Source of the DNA: Amoebidium appalachense
Taxonomy: Eukaryota; Ichthyosporea
Length of the DNA stretch: 64,000 nucleotides
Direction: 5' to 3'
Assembly: GCA_963693365.1 (NCBI GenBank)
Contig: CAVNZM010000005.1
Span: 10,726,001-10,790,000 of the forward strand
Position numbers and translations under genes: made by a program. The number at the start of each line of letters is the position of its first letter. The first letter of the stretch is position 1. The notes beneath the pieces were generated by a model. That model was not told the origin of the DNA. It did not search any database and saw only the letters and a program-made list of their open reading frames with translations. Positions 46,166 through 54,665 of the stretch are shown here, piece after piece.

Positions 46166-46969
46166 TTACCTATGCCGTACATTTTTTTCGCCGTCACTGT
46201 CGCCGCCACCGTCGGACCCCGGGGACCCCAGCACCACCTCCTGTTCGAAATTTCGAAACATCCGCCCCTCGTTCAAGCGGATAAAGAGGAAGTCGTGCTT
46301 GCCCCGGTAGACCGTGTCCATCAATTCGAAAAATTGGGGGGTCTCGAGGGCGGGCAGGAACTCGTCCCGCAACACCTTGAGCTCGGTGTTGTTGGTGTTC
46401 TTGAAGTAGGCCAAGGCGTCAGCCTGGCTGCGCAGCTCGAGGGGTATCTTGTTGAGCTTCTGCCCGACCATCATCACCGACACACCAATGTGTCGGCGGT
46501 TCTGCGCCATGCGCACAAACTCGCGCAGGTTGCCCGACTTGCGAAAAATGTGGGACATGTCGTCAAACACCAGCAGCATGCGGTAGTTGGGGTTAACCTT
46601 CTTGTGCTGAAGCGACAGCTTGAGAATCTCGGGGAGGAACGACACGTCCTGGTGCAGGCGGGCCTTGGGGATTTTCAGGGCCGTGCCCAGGGTGTGCATG
46701 CTCGGGCTGAAAATGTACACGCGGTCAAACAGTTTATTGTAGAACTGACCCTCCCGGGCAATCAAGTTGACGAGCAGGTTGGACTTGCCGGACCCGGGCT
46801 GGCCAATGAGCAGGAAGAAGAACACGTTGTCCATCAACGGGTAGGGCACCCTCAGCTTGGTGTCGCACGTCATTGGTATGTGCTCCACCGAGAGGGGCGC
46901 GGGCAGGGGCTTGACGGCAATGGGCGGGGGCGGGTGCATGATGGTGTCACTCTCACCCAACAGGCCCAT
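46166..46969 (-). CDS. FtsK/HerA-type genome-packaging ATPase
   Basis: A motor expected to pump viral DNA into the capsid. The 267-residue frame begins at ATG 46969 (MGLLGESD). Walker A is GQPGSGKS (about residue 60), preceded by a hydrophobic strand FFFLLI. Walker B is MLLVFDDM, and the downstream sensor-like segment is VSVMMVGQKLNKIPLELRSQ. LRSQADALAYFKN and ELMDTVYRGKHDFLFIRL match the C-terminal part of A32-like packaging ATPases of Polinton-like and giant viruses. It starts only 4 bp after the upstream zinc-protein stop, and its stop lies 14 bp before the capsid ATG, so the three leftward genes probably share a transcript. The frame is intact. Confidence 0.88.
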   Translation of the reverse strand: MGLLGESDTIMHPPPPIAVKPLPAPLSVEHIPMTCDTKLRVPYPLMDNVFFFLLIGQPGSGKSNLLVNLIAREGQFYNKLFDRVYIFSPSMHTLGTALKIPKARLHQDVSFLPEILKLSLQHKKVNPNYRMLLVFDDMSHIFRKSGNLREFVRMAQNRRHIGVSVMMVGQKLNKIPLELRSQADALAYFKNTNNTELKVLRDEFLPALETPQFFELMDTVYRGKHDFLFIRLNEGRMFRNFEQEVVLGSPGSDGGGDSDGEKNVRHR

Positions 46970-46973
46970 AAAA

Positions 46974-47210
46974 TTAGTGCCTGCAGCCGTCCATTTGCAC
47001 GTTGTAGACCGTGAAGTCGTCCAGGCACTCGAAGCTGCAGAGGTACATGGGCTCGTCACCCAGCCACGTCATGACGCACCCACAGTCAAAGTCGTAGCCC
47101 GGCCCCTCCTCCTGGGTGGCGCACTTGAACCAGTGCCCACAGTAGTCGCACGCGTGCTGCCATGGTTCGGCGTCCGTGTCGGATGCCGCCTTGGTTGTCG
47201 GGTTGGCCAT
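46974..47210 (-). CDS. Small Cys-rich putative zinc-binding protein (78 residues)
   Basis: ATG at 47210 (MANPTTKAASD). The 78 residues contain CDYCGHWFKC, then DCGCVMTWLG and LCSFECLDDF, a CxxC/CxC/CxxxC pattern typical of a zinc ribbon or treble-clef. A much longer open frame extends upstream to 47951, but it runs antisense to the 47304 gene and has unnatural composition, so I use the internal ATG. First gene of the leftward ATPase/capsid block and divergent from the gene at 47304 (94 bp apart). Possible roles are transcription or assembly; not identifiable. Confidence 0.55.
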   Translation of the reverse strand: MANPTTKAASDTDAEPWQHACDYCGHWFKCATQEEGPGYDFDCGCVMTWLGDEPMYLCSFECLDDFTVYNVQMDGCRH

Positions 47211-47303
47211 GTCGGTTGCCGTGTCTGTAATACGGCACACATTTTTTGGACGTTGGCACCGTCCAACGTCGGTAAAAAAATGTGTGCGTACTGGTAACCA
47301 ACC

Positions 47304-47912
47304 ATGTCGGCCGAAGACAACCAAATCGAGCGCGTGTCTGACGGCGAAGTCCACCAACCCGTGTCCAACGGCGCCACCGGCATGGGTGTGGAGCCCATGG
47401 TGTTGGACGCCGGCCACGTGGCCAAGGCGAGACGGCAGCCCACGGCCCGGCAGCTGGAGGCCCTGGAGAAGGGCCGGAGCACCAGGGTGGAACGCATGCG
47501 GCGAAACAAGGACTACATCCGTGAACTCGAGCAGAAGCTGCAGGTGCTGGAGACCCGCCCGCCCGGCCCCCCGCCGGCAAAAGCAGAAGCACCGGCACAA
47601 CCCCCAAAAGCACCCCGGCCAAGGCAGAAGAAGGTACCACGGAAGCCCATGACGAGGGTGGCGTTCGAGGAAGGGGACAGCGATGGCGGCTATGACGACT
47701 CGGACCCGCACGGCAACCCCTACTACCAGTACTACATGCCCCCGCCGGTACCACACCCCATGGGTGCACCGGGTGGGTACGCACCTCCACAGACACGCCA
47801 CAGTGCCCCCCACACGGGCATGGGCTACGGTCCGTACCACCCTCCTGCAGCAGCAGCACCCCCTCCCCAGCGCAGCTACAGCGACCACATCGCCAGCCTC
47901 ATTTCGTGGTGA
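47304..47912 (+). CDS. Coiled-coil, Pro/Tyr-rich probable virion protein (202 residues)
   Basis: ATG at 47304 in a good context. Residues ~45-85 include TARQLEALEKGRSTRVERMR, then a predicted coiled coil (YIRELEQKLQVLE). A similar basic 'QLxALxKGR' helix recurs in virion proteins of Polinton-like and giant viruses, from my general knowledge. The second half is a basic Pro/Lys stretch (KAPRPRQKKVPRKP), then an acidic patch and a Tyr/Pro/His-rich tail. No membrane span. Followed after 56 bp by another rightward small gene, so the two are probably co-transcribed. Function unknown. Confidence 0.6.
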   Translation: MSAEDNQIERVSDGEVHQPVSNGATGMGVEPMVLDAGHVAKARRQPTARQLEALEKGRSTRVERMRRNKDYIRELEQKLQVLETRPPGPPPAKAEAPAQPPKAPRPRQKKVPRKPMTRVAFEEGDSDGGYDDSDPHGNPYYQYYMPPPVPHPMGAPGGYAPPQTRHSAPHTGMGYGPYHPPAAAAPPPQRSYSDHIASLISW

Positions 47913-47968
47913 CGTAGGAAGGAAAAATTCGTGTGCCCCAACTAGTAGCAAGCTACCGGTGCACGGCC

Positions 47969-48259
47969 ATGGCTACCCCTAGGAGCACGAAAAACCTGCC
48001 GTCGGCGTACTCGTCGCCGTTTACGTTCGACGACTACCTCGAGTTCTACATACGACACGGCACGGACAAACAGTTCGACCCGGCCGACAAGGCCGGGAAG
48101 AAGCCCGAAAACAAAATCGAAAAAAAATTCCTGAGGTTGAAGAAGAGGGTGCCGGTCGACCGGCAGGAGGAGCTGAGGAAGGTGCTGGAATACGAGGCCG
48201 AGCTCGACGCCCGCATGCTGGCCCACATACAGAAGCAGGAGGGGGAGACCAACATCTAA
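47969..48259 (+). CDS. Small charged helical protein of unknown function (96 residues)
   Basis: ATG at 47969 (MATPRSTKNLPS). The upstream in-frame ATG at 47933 would add 12 residues, but the internal one has the better context. The C-terminal half is strongly helical and charged (KKPENKIEKKFLRLKKRVPV, EELRKVLEYEAELDARMLAH), suggesting a helical bundle or coiled coil. Its stop codon overlaps the stop of the convergent gene at 48256 by four bases, which shows how compact the region is. No family recognised. Confidence 0.55.
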   Translation: MATPRSTKNLPSAYSSPFTFDDYLEFYIRHGTDKQFDPADKAGKKPENKIEKKFLRLKKRVPVDRQEELRKVLEYEAELDARMLAHIQKQEGETNI

Positions 48260-48501
48260 AAATAGGACCGGCCACCGCCCGACCGACCGGCCCGGAAAGA
48301 CCTCTGCAGGTAGTTGATGTTGCTGCCGGCGTAGGCAATGCCCTGGGCGGCACGACCAATGTCCATGACCGTCCGGAACCTGTCCCAGGCCTCGTTGGGG
48401 TGGACGATGACGGTGTGGCTGCGTGGTGTGGCCGTGCGGTCCGGCAGTGCCGGCCGCCAGTACTCGGAGTCGTTGACGTGCCCCACCCCTCGAAAATCCA
48501 T
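48256..48501 (-). CDS. Small protein of unknown function (81 residues)
   Basis: ATG at 48501 (MDFRGVGHVNDSEYW). The frame is open further upstream but without a good start. It contains SHTVIVHPNEAWDRFRTVMD and an Ala/Gly helix (IGRAAQGIAYAGSNINYL), ending Arg/Gly/Ser-rich. It follows the penton-like gene after 56 bp on the same strand, so a minor capsid or internal virion role is plausible by position only. Confidence 0.5.
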   Translation of the reverse strand: MDFRGVGHVNDSEYWRPALPDRTATPRSHTVIVHPNEAWDRFRTVMDIGRAAQGIAYAGSNINYLQRSFRAGRSGGGRSYF

Positions 48502-48557
48502 GTTTGTTTGTAAGGCTCCCGTTAACCGTTGTATGTCAAAATATAGCCACCGTGACG

Positions 48558-49643
48558 CTAGCCGAACCGTTGGGGTTTGGCCATGGGCCGGATCGCCGTG
48601 ACCCCCGTGGGGCTCGGGATTCGCCGGAGGCACAATAAAACCGTCATGTCCCCCCTCAGCCCCACCACGTCCCCGTAGCAGCTGACCAGCTTGATGCTGA
48701 GCGAGTTGATGTGCGTGCTGACGTCCAGAGGCAGCTCGACGACGGCCCCGTTGTCAAAGAGGGGGAGGGCGTACTGCGGGAAGGTGGGTATGACGGCCAG
48801 AATGTCCTTGCTCGGATAGGACGACTGGAACTTGACGTCGGCGTTGGCCACGCTCACCGACGACTCCGAATTCACCCCGTGCAGCTCAAGGAAAAAGTGG
48901 CTGGGGAATGCCGGTATGTTGGGGGCCATGACCTCTCCCTCTGCCTTGGAGGCGGCCAGCTGGCCGTCGAGGGGCATGCCGGCCGCTGCAGCCATGACCG
49001 GGCTGTCGAACCACATGACCACCCGGTAAAACTCGTTCGCATTGAACAGCGTGATGCGGCTGGCTACTTGGTGACACCCCACCCCCAACGTGTCCACGTC
49101 GTTCACAATCTCGTCCTTGATGGCGTCGGGTAGATTCGGGTGGTAGACTTCCTTCAAGGCGTAGTTCAACCAGGCAGCCACGAGCGTGCCCACAATGTTC
49201 TCGTCGTCTAGTTCATACGCCTCAGAGTCATCCGCGCACAGTTTTCTGGACCCACGGCCGATGTACTCCCCCCTAGGGTCCACCCCAAACTCGTACAGGG
49301 GTATCTGCTTGAAGGTCGACAACGACGATTCCGGCACGTCCGCAGGGAGGGGCTCCAGGGGTATGCGTCTGTGCTCCATGCTGGGCCCCCACCCGCCCGG
49401 GGAGCCGGGGTCGACCGGCCGCAGGGCAATGTTGACGTAGCACTTGTCACGAGGGAAGGGGTAGTAGAAGGTGTTGGCTGACGTCATGGTGCTCACCCAA
49501 CGGGCACCCAACGACGTGTTCTGCATGAACCCGATGGGCGGTGAGAGCATGGCCTTCATCTGCACAGGTGCAGGCTCCTGCTGGCCCTGCACAAAGTCAC
49601 CGACGTGCTGCATGACAACCAGGTGTGTGGGTGCGTGGTCCAT
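48558..49643 (-). CDS. Penton-like minor capsid protein
   Basis: Probably occupies the fivefold vertices of the capsid. The frame from ATG 49643 (MDHAPTHLVVMQHVG) is 361 residues, beta-rich, with no membrane span. Features that fit PLV/Polinton penton proteins are FKQIPLYEFGVDPRG in the middle and a C-terminal jelly-roll end, with INSLSIKLVSCYGDVVGLRG followed by DMTVLLCLRR. This 'strand, D/G turn, L/RG, strand' ending recurs in penton proteins of this virus group. It lies 58 bp from, and divergent to, the fibre gene that would attach to it. The frame is intact. The assignment rests on pattern, size and place, not on a computed alignment. Confidence 0.65.
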   Translation of the reverse strand: MDHAPTHLVVMQHVGDFVQGQQEPAPVQMKAMLSPPIGFMQNTSLGARWVSTMTSANTFYYPFPRDKCYVNIALRPVDPGSPGGWGPSMEHRRIPLEPLPADVPESSLSTFKQIPLYEFGVDPRGEYIGRGSRKLCADDSEAYELDDENIVGTLVAAWLNYALKEVYHPNLPDAIKDEIVNDVDTLGVGCHQVASRITLFNANEFYRVVMWFDSPVMAAAAGMPLDGQLAASKAEGEVMAPNIPAFPSHFFLELHGVNSESSVSVANADVKFQSSYPSKDILAVIPTFPQYALPLFDNGAVVELPLDVSTHINSLSIKLVSCYGDVVGLRGDMTVLLCLRRIPSPTGVTAIRPMAKPQRFG

Positions 49644-49701
49644 GGTGGTGGTTGTTACGTAATGAGGTACAAAAAATCGCCGTGTAACAGTAACGTGCAA
49701 C

Positions 49702-51225
49702 ATGCCGAGCACAACCGACTGGACCGTGGCCACCGGGCTGGCCCTCGCCAACCGGCGCAGAAACGGCTACTACGTGGGGCTCCTGCCCGACAACGCCGCC
49801 CACGACCACGACGCATACGAGCTGACGTTGCCCACCACCCGGCCGGCCACCGACTCGTACGTGGCGTGCGGTGCAGACGGCGTGCTCTCGTTTGTGGCTG
49901 CCGCCGACGTGCCCACGGACAGGACGGTCAAGAACCTGGAGGCCAGGGTGGTGGCAGTGGAGGGGGTCAACACCACCCAGGACACCGACATTGCCAGTCT
50001 CAAAACCACCACGGGAGGCCTGGACACACGGCTGACGGCGGTGGAGACGAAAGCCACGAGTGCCCTCGACACGGCCAACGGTGCGGTGACGATCAACACC
50101 GCCCAGACAAACGACATTGCCGGCCTCAAAACCACCACAGGAAGTCTGGACACACGGCTGACGGCTGCGGAGACAAAAGCCACGAGTGCCCTCAACACGG
50201 CCAACAGTGCAGTGACGGTCAACACCGCCCAGACAAACGACATTGCCGGGCTCAAAAATACCACAGGGTCCCTTGACACCCGGCTGACGGCCGTGGAGGT
50301 GAAAGCCACCAATGCCCTCAACACGGCCAACGGTGCAGTGACGGTCAACACCACGCAGACAAACGACATTGCCGGCCTCAAAAATACCACAGGGTCCCTC
50401 GACGCCCGGCTGACGGCCGTGGAGGTGAAAGCCACCAATGCCCTCAACACGGCCAACGGTGCAGTGACGGTCAACACGACACAGAACACGGACATTGCCA
50501 GTCTGAAGAGTAGTAGCACGACACTTGGCCTCGACGTCAACCGGCTCAACACGCTCGTCGGTCTCCACGACACGGCCGTGGCTACCCTGACCACAGACAT
50601 GGGTGCCATCAAACCCCGTATGCCGCCGGCCGGCGAGGGCATGCTGCTCAGCGACACGTATGGGAGCCGGCGCACGGGCCCGGCCTACCTGACGGTGAAA
50701 GTACACCACGCGGCCGCCCAGGGGTGGAACGTTGCCGGAAAGGCTGCATGGGAGGACACGATCAGCATATACAGGTCAACATACGAGCCAGTCATTAAAC
50801 CCCAATGTATATCATCGCCGGGGGCCGAACTCATAGTGATTGTCTACTTCTGGACACTAGGGACCAACGGTGTACGCAAGTATGTCACCCACGTGGGCTC
50901 CCTACCCATGTCGTGCGTGTCCACGTGGGACATAAACAACATCTACCCGTTTGCGCTAGGCTCCGGCATGTTGGAGGGGGCCATTGTTCCCACAGGGGAT
51001 GACTTTCGGTTCAAGCTCAAGGTAAGGCTGACAAAGCTCTTCCAGACCGACACAGAGAGCTATGCAAGCGTTGCCGGCTACACAAACTTTGACGTGCTGG
51101 TGTTGGCAAAGTACCCACGGTTTACCGACTACAAGGACAAGGCCAGCATTCCCCGCACCAACATAGTCACCCACCCTCCCACCTTCTATGCAGACCTTGA
51201 ATGGGGGACGCAAAATTATTTCTAA
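49702..51225 (+). CDS. Fibre-like receptor-binding protein with 42-residue heptad repeats
   Basis: Likely a trimeric surface fibre. 507 residues from ATG 49702. Residues ~12-65 form a module (GYYVGLLPD, HDHDAYELTLP, ending in GVLSFV) shared with the next two fibre-type genes. Residues ~75-290 are tandem 42-residue repeats (DIAGLKTTTGSLDTRLTA... AVTVNT), i.e. exactly six heptads each, as in trimeric coiled-coil shafts. The C-terminal ~200 residues are beta-rich (LIVIVYFWTLGTNG, FDVLVLAKYPRF) and could be the head or knob. It is divergent from the penton-like gene, 58 bp apart, and is followed after 18 bp by another fibre-type gene. Architecture is clear; receptor unknown. Confidence 0.75.
   Translation: MPSTTDWTVATGLALANRRRNGYYVGLLPDNAAHDHDAYELTLPTTRPATDSYVACGADGVLSFVAAADVPTDRTVKNLEARVVAVEGVNTTQDTDIASLKTTTGGLDTRLTAVETKATSALDTANGAVTINTAQTNDIAGLKTTTGSLDTRLTAAETKATSALNTANSAVTVNTAQTNDIAGLKNTTGSLDTRLTAVEVKATNALNTANGAVTVNTTQTNDIAGLKNTTGSLDARLTAVEVKATNALNTANGAVTVNTTQNTDIASLKSSSTTLGLDVNRLNTLVGLHDTAVATLTTDMGAIKPRMPPAGEGMLLSDTYGSRRTGPAYLTVKVHHAAAQGWNVAGKAAWEDTISIYRSTYEPVIKPQCISSPGAELIVIVYFWTLGTNGVRKYVTHVGSLPMSCVSTWDINNIYPFALGSGMLEGAIVPTGDDFRFKLKVRLTKLFQTDTESYASVAGYTNFDVLVLAKYPRFTDYKDKASIPRTNIVTHPPTFYADLEWGTQNYF
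49988..50500 (+). repeat. 126-bp in-frame tandem repeats within the fibre gene
   Basis: GACATTGCC recurs at 49988, 50113, 50239, 50365 and 50491, spacings of 125-126 bases, giving four units and the start of a fifth. Units 3 and 4 are nearly identical, which implies recent duplication or homogenisation and allows length variation of the shaft. Confidence 0.9.
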
Positions 51226-51243
51226 CACACTAGTAAACCCACC

Positions 51244-53250
51244 ATGAGCGCTTTAGCGTGGCACGTTGCCCAGGGGCTCTCCCTGGTGGGCCCGAAGAGC
51301 GCAGACTACTACGTCGGCATCCGACCCGATTCGAGCGGGCACGGGCACGACAGCTACGTCCTCGAGCTGCCCAAAAGCCTCCCCCGAGCGGGGCCTGCCT
51401 TCTTGAAGGTGGACGAGGTGGGGGCCGGTACCTTCATGCCCGTGGCGGAGGTGACCGACCGGCTGGACGACCTGGAGAGGAGGGTGGTGCTGTTGGAAAA
51501 GGGCATGGTCAAGAACTGGGACGAGCACACCGTCTACGACACCATGAAGGAAACCTTGGACACTATAGTAAAGGTGCTGTGGGGGGACGACAAGGAGAAC
51601 TTTGAAGACAACATTGTACGTCGCCTGCTCAGACTGGAGGGGCTGACCCCCGACCCCATCTTCCCCTACTCCATGTGGGTCCGGCCAAACTTTTTGTTTT
51701 CCGACGGGTGGACGTCGGTGCGTACCATAAACAGACAGATCAAGACAGCCCTGCCCGAACGCCCCGACTTCCCCAAGTTCCCCATGATAAGCAGCCCAGA
51801 CACCCCACACAGCATGGGCACCCCCCTCTTTTTTGGGGGCTGGGACGAGGAGAGACAGACCATCACGTTCCAGACCCACCACTACCCCATGTCTGCACGA
51901 ACCGCATGCTTCAAGTTCGACCATGTCGGCATAAACGGGCAGGACAAGGACGACGGCCACACGTACACCCACTTCTACGAAAACGAAACGGACGAGGCAA
52001 GACACGCCACCCTTTGGCCCTACACCCCAACCATGGAGGCCGTCATATCATCAAACACGTACCCCCTCAACAACAACTACGCCTACAACAAGAAGGGCAT
52101 CAGCAGGGTCTTACCGTTCATGACGTACGACATTGTCATGGGCACCGTGCCCCGGGGGGAGCCGCTGCAGCAGCACATTGCCGGCAAGCTCACCGCCAAC
52201 CTAGACAGCAGCCAGCTGTACGAGCTCAACCAGGTCGTCGTCGAGAAGGCCGAGTACCTGCACGACGTGCCCATCATCAACACAGAGGTTGACCACACGG
52301 ACCTGCACGACACCAACAACGACTGGCACATGGACTACATCAACGAGGACAACCCCGACCTGCCCGGGGGCGGAAAGTTCCCCTACGACGACAAGGTTCT
52401 CACAAACTGGATAAAGAGCAGGGTGTGGGCACAGGAGCAAGAGACCATATCGGGCACAACCAAGACACGGTACTTCAGGCCGGGCCTCCTGCACTTCTCC
52501 AACAGGGGCCCCAACGACTACACCACCACACGCATGGGCTACGTGAAACTTGACCACAAGGTCCACTACAAGTTTCCCAGCGTCATGTTTCAATACGAAA
52601 CCACCGTCAGCGCCGTCGGTGATTTGGGGGGGACCAACAAGAGCGTGTATTCGGGCCCCAAAGGGTCACTACCCCACCCGGAAATGGAGCTCACGTACAG
52701 GGTGACAAGCCGGGTGCTACGTCTAAACTACAACGAAGCCGTTTCCCCCGACCCCTGGGACGAGGTGGACCAGCTATGGGAACCGGTGGGCTCGGCCCTC
52801 AAACAGTACCTCAACACCATACGTGCACACATGCCCAACGGAAAGGTGCCACAGAGCATGCAGGAAAACGACCTGTGGTTTATGGTGAGGCCTAGGGAGA
52901 TCAACTTTGTGCCCGTGCTAAGAGACTTCGTCGAAGAGGAAACGTTCAAACCAAGCCCGTTGGACATTGTGGAGAGTGTGATGGACTTGATGGGGGTCAT
53001 ACCTGTGGTCGGCGATGCCGTGTCTGCCGTGGGCAAGGGGGCATGCAAACTCGCACAGAGGTACGGAGGTAAGCTAGGCACGGGCATTGGCAAGATGGGC
53101 AAGAGGAAGGCACGCCGGGCCGCCACCGACTACGACAACTACGCCGCCGAGCTCGAGGCCTGGAAGAACAACCAGGGTAAGTACGGGCCCGACCACAACG
53201 TCGTGGATGTGGGCGACTGGGACAACGGGCCAAAATGGACCATGCCCTAA
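51244..53250 (+). CDS. Large fibre-type surface protein (668 residues)
   Basis: Starts 18 bp after the first fibre gene. The N-terminal module (residues ~12-70: DYYVGIRPD, HDSYVLELP, FMPVAEV) matches the module of the 49702 and 54069 proteins, then a short coiled coil follows (TDRLDDLERRVVLLEKG). The long middle part (residues ~140-580) is Tyr/His/Asp/Asn-rich and beta-like, and could be a receptor-binding or enzymatic head. Near residues 575-615 there is a hydrophobic helix-like stretch (LDIVESVMDLMGVIPVVGDA VSAVGK, written in two parts) and a Lys/Arg-rich segment (KMGKRKARRAA). The frame is intact. I do not recognise the head. Attachment to the capsid through the shared module is inferred. 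Confidence 0.65.
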   Translation: MSALAWHVAQGLSLVGPKSADYYVGIRPDSSGHGHDSYVLELPKSLPRAGPAFLKVDEVGAGTFMPVAEVTDRLDDLERRVVLLEKGMVKNWDEHTVYDTMKETLDTIVKVLWGDDKENFEDNIVRRLLRLEGLTPDPIFPYSMWVRPNFLFSDGWTSVRTINRQIKTALPERPDFPKFPMISSPDTPHSMGTPLFFGGWDEERQTITFQTHHYPMSARTACFKFDHVGINGQDKDDGHTYTHFYENETDEARHATLWPYTPTMEAVISSNTYPLNNNYAYNKKGISRVLPFMTYDIVMGTVPRGEPLQQHIAGKLTANLDSSQLYELNQVVVEKAEYLHDVPIINTEVDHTDLHDTNNDWHMDYINEDNPDLPGGGKFPYDDKVLTNWIKSRVWAQEQETISGTTKTRYFRPGLLHFSNRGPNDYTTTRMGYVKLDHKVHYKFPSVMFQYETTVSAVGDLGGTNKSVYSGPKGSLPHPEMELTYRVTSRVLRLNYNEAVSPDPWDEVDQLWEPVGSALKQYLNTIRAHMPNGKVPQSMQENDLWFMVRPREINFVPVLRDFVEEETFKPSPLDIVESVMDLMGVIPVVGDAVSAVGKGACKLAQRYGGKLGTGIGKMGKRKARRAATDYDNYAAELEAWKNNQGKYGPDHNVVDVGDWDNGPKWTMP

Positions 53251-53252
53251 AA

Positions 53253-54017
53253 CTACGTGTAGGGGCCCAGCACGTCCATGCAGTAGAGTATGAGGTACCA
53301 GAGGGCAAGCAGGCAGCAGGCGAGCAGTGTGTACCCCAACGTGGTCAGAAACCCGTTCTCCAAAAACCCAAACTCCCACAAGTTCCAGTGGAGCTCGTCA
53401 AACACAATGCCTGCCAGTGCAAGGCCTGCATGCACGCACACGCACAGCACAATGTTCCTGGTGAGCACGGGCACGGACAGGGAGAGCATGTACCGTGCAC
53501 AGACGAGGGTGGCACACGCCAGCACGCCCCTCAACACAAGAAACACGTAGCCAAACACCGACGGTTCAAACACGCACGTCATGCCGTAGAGGGCACTTAG
53601 GGGGAGGAGGGAGGCACACACCATGTACGCCACGGCCCGTGGGAAGAACAACGTGGTCGTCACACGCATGGATCGGGCCCAGCACGCTGCTGCCAGCATG
53701 TAGGCGAGGGGGGAGGCCACATACAGCCACGAGCCCAGCCAGTAGGGTGCCCACATCACACAGTGCCCGGCCACGTCAGGGTGGGTGTCCACGTCGAGCC
53801 AGGCATACGCCACCCATTGTGCCTGGCACATGACCACACCTGTGAGGGGTAGGATGATGAGCCAAAACATGCATGTACGTTTGGCAAGTTCCGGTATGAG
53901 TACGGCTGTGCCGTAGGACGCCACCACGAGTGCAACACACATGATGGCACAGCAGGTGGTAAAATATATACGTGCAAGGTCGACAATCATTCTCACAACT
54001 GAGTTGCCTACTACCAT
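53253..54017 (-). CDS. Seven-helix membrane protein of unknown function
   Basis: 254 residues from ATG 54017. Hydrophobic segments at roughly 14-39, 47-71, 88-112, 122-144, 152-174, 186-207 and 220-246 predict seven transmembrane helices with short loops and many cysteines. The third helix has YWLGSWLYVASPLAYML, loosely reminiscent of microbial rhodopsin helix C, but helix 7 has no lysine for retinal, so a light-driven rhodopsin is not supported. It could be a degenerate rhodopsin, another 7TM receptor or an envelope/host-membrane protein. It is antisense to its neighbours, ends 3 bp from the stop of the large fibre-type gene, and starts 52 bp before the divergent third fibre-module gene. Confidence 0.65.
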   Translation of the reverse strand: MVVGNSVVRMIVDLARIYFTTCCAIMCVALVVASYGTAVLIPELAKRTCMFWLIILPLTGVVMCQAQWVAYAWLDVDTHPDVAGHCVMWAPYWLGSWLYVASPLAYMLAAACWARSMRVTTTLFFPRAVAYMVCASLLPLSALYGMTCVFEPSVFGYVFLVLRGVLACATLVCARYMLSLSVPVLTRNIVLCVCVHAGLALAGIVFDELHWNLWEFGFLENGFLTTLGYTLLACCLLALWYLILYCMDVLGPYT

Positions 54018-54068
54018 CTCCGTACGAAAAAATGTGCAACCATAATAAAAGGGAAAAACAAGACCAAG

Positions 54069-54644
54069 ATGTCTAACGTAACCAGGCTCAATCTGCTCAC
54101 GCGTGCAGGCGGGTACGTGGGTGTGCTAGCCCACCCATCTACTGAAGCCTACGACCTCGTGTTCCCAAAACACCCACCCAAGGAAGGGGAGATGTTGGTT
54201 TGCACAGAAAAGGGGCTAGAGTGGAGACCCTTTACAGAGTGGTTGAAAGAGAATGCAAGCACCATCAGGGACGTGCTACTGCACGAGCACCCCACCCCCT
54301 CCCCCCGGCCAGACACCCCTTTCCCCCACGACCTCCTCTCCCCTACACCCCCCTTTGAGCCCCTCTTTGCCTTCCCCTCCCCACCCCAGTCACCCCCTCC
54401 CCCACCACAAGAGCTACAATCCGCCGTGCTCACCCTACTCGACGATGATGAGGGTATGGCCTCAAGCACAGGCAGCACGGACACGGAAAAGGACGTCACC
54501 CCATTGCACCCACACCCCCTCATCCCCGACCACCCCATCAAGCTCCAGGCACCCCCTGCCCCCAAGGCCAAAAAAACGACCAGAAAGACCACCAACACCC
54601 GCAGGCCAAGAAGGGTGCCCGAGGAGAAAGTGTCAACCGACTAG
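54069..54644 (+). CDS. Third protein with the fibre N-terminal module; Pro-rich, basic tail
   Basis: 191 residues from ATG 54069, with an A/T-rich ATAATAAAAGG 17-27 bases before it. Residues ~10-60 (RAGGYVGVLA, AYDLVFPKHP, GLEWRPFTEWL) correspond to the N-terminal module of the two large fibre proteins. The remainder is Pro/Ser-rich without a head domain, then basic (KAKKTTRKTTNTRRPRR). It may be a short peg or adaptor using the same capsid socket. It lies 21 bp before the integrase gene on the same strand. Confidence 0.6.
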   Translation: MSNVTRLNLLTRAGGYVGVLAHPSTEAYDLVFPKHPPKEGEMLVCTEKGLEWRPFTEWLKENASTIRDVLLHEHPTPSPRPDTPFPHDLLSPTPPFEPLFAFPSPPQSPPPPPQELQSAVLTLLDDDEGMASSTGSTDTEKDVTPLHPHPLIPDHPIKLQAPPAPKAKKTTRKTTNTRRPRRVPEEKVSTD

Positions 54645-54665
54645 TAGCGAGCGCAGGAAACCACC

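Noticed and set aside
46974-47951. Full 325-residue version of the Cys-rich protein
   Set aside because: The upstream part is antisense to the coiled-coil gene at 47304 and has no natural composition; the internal ATG at 47210 gives a compact zinc-type protein.
53253-54017. Functional microbial rhodopsin
   Set aside because: Seven helices are predicted but no lysine is present in the last helix for retinal attachment.
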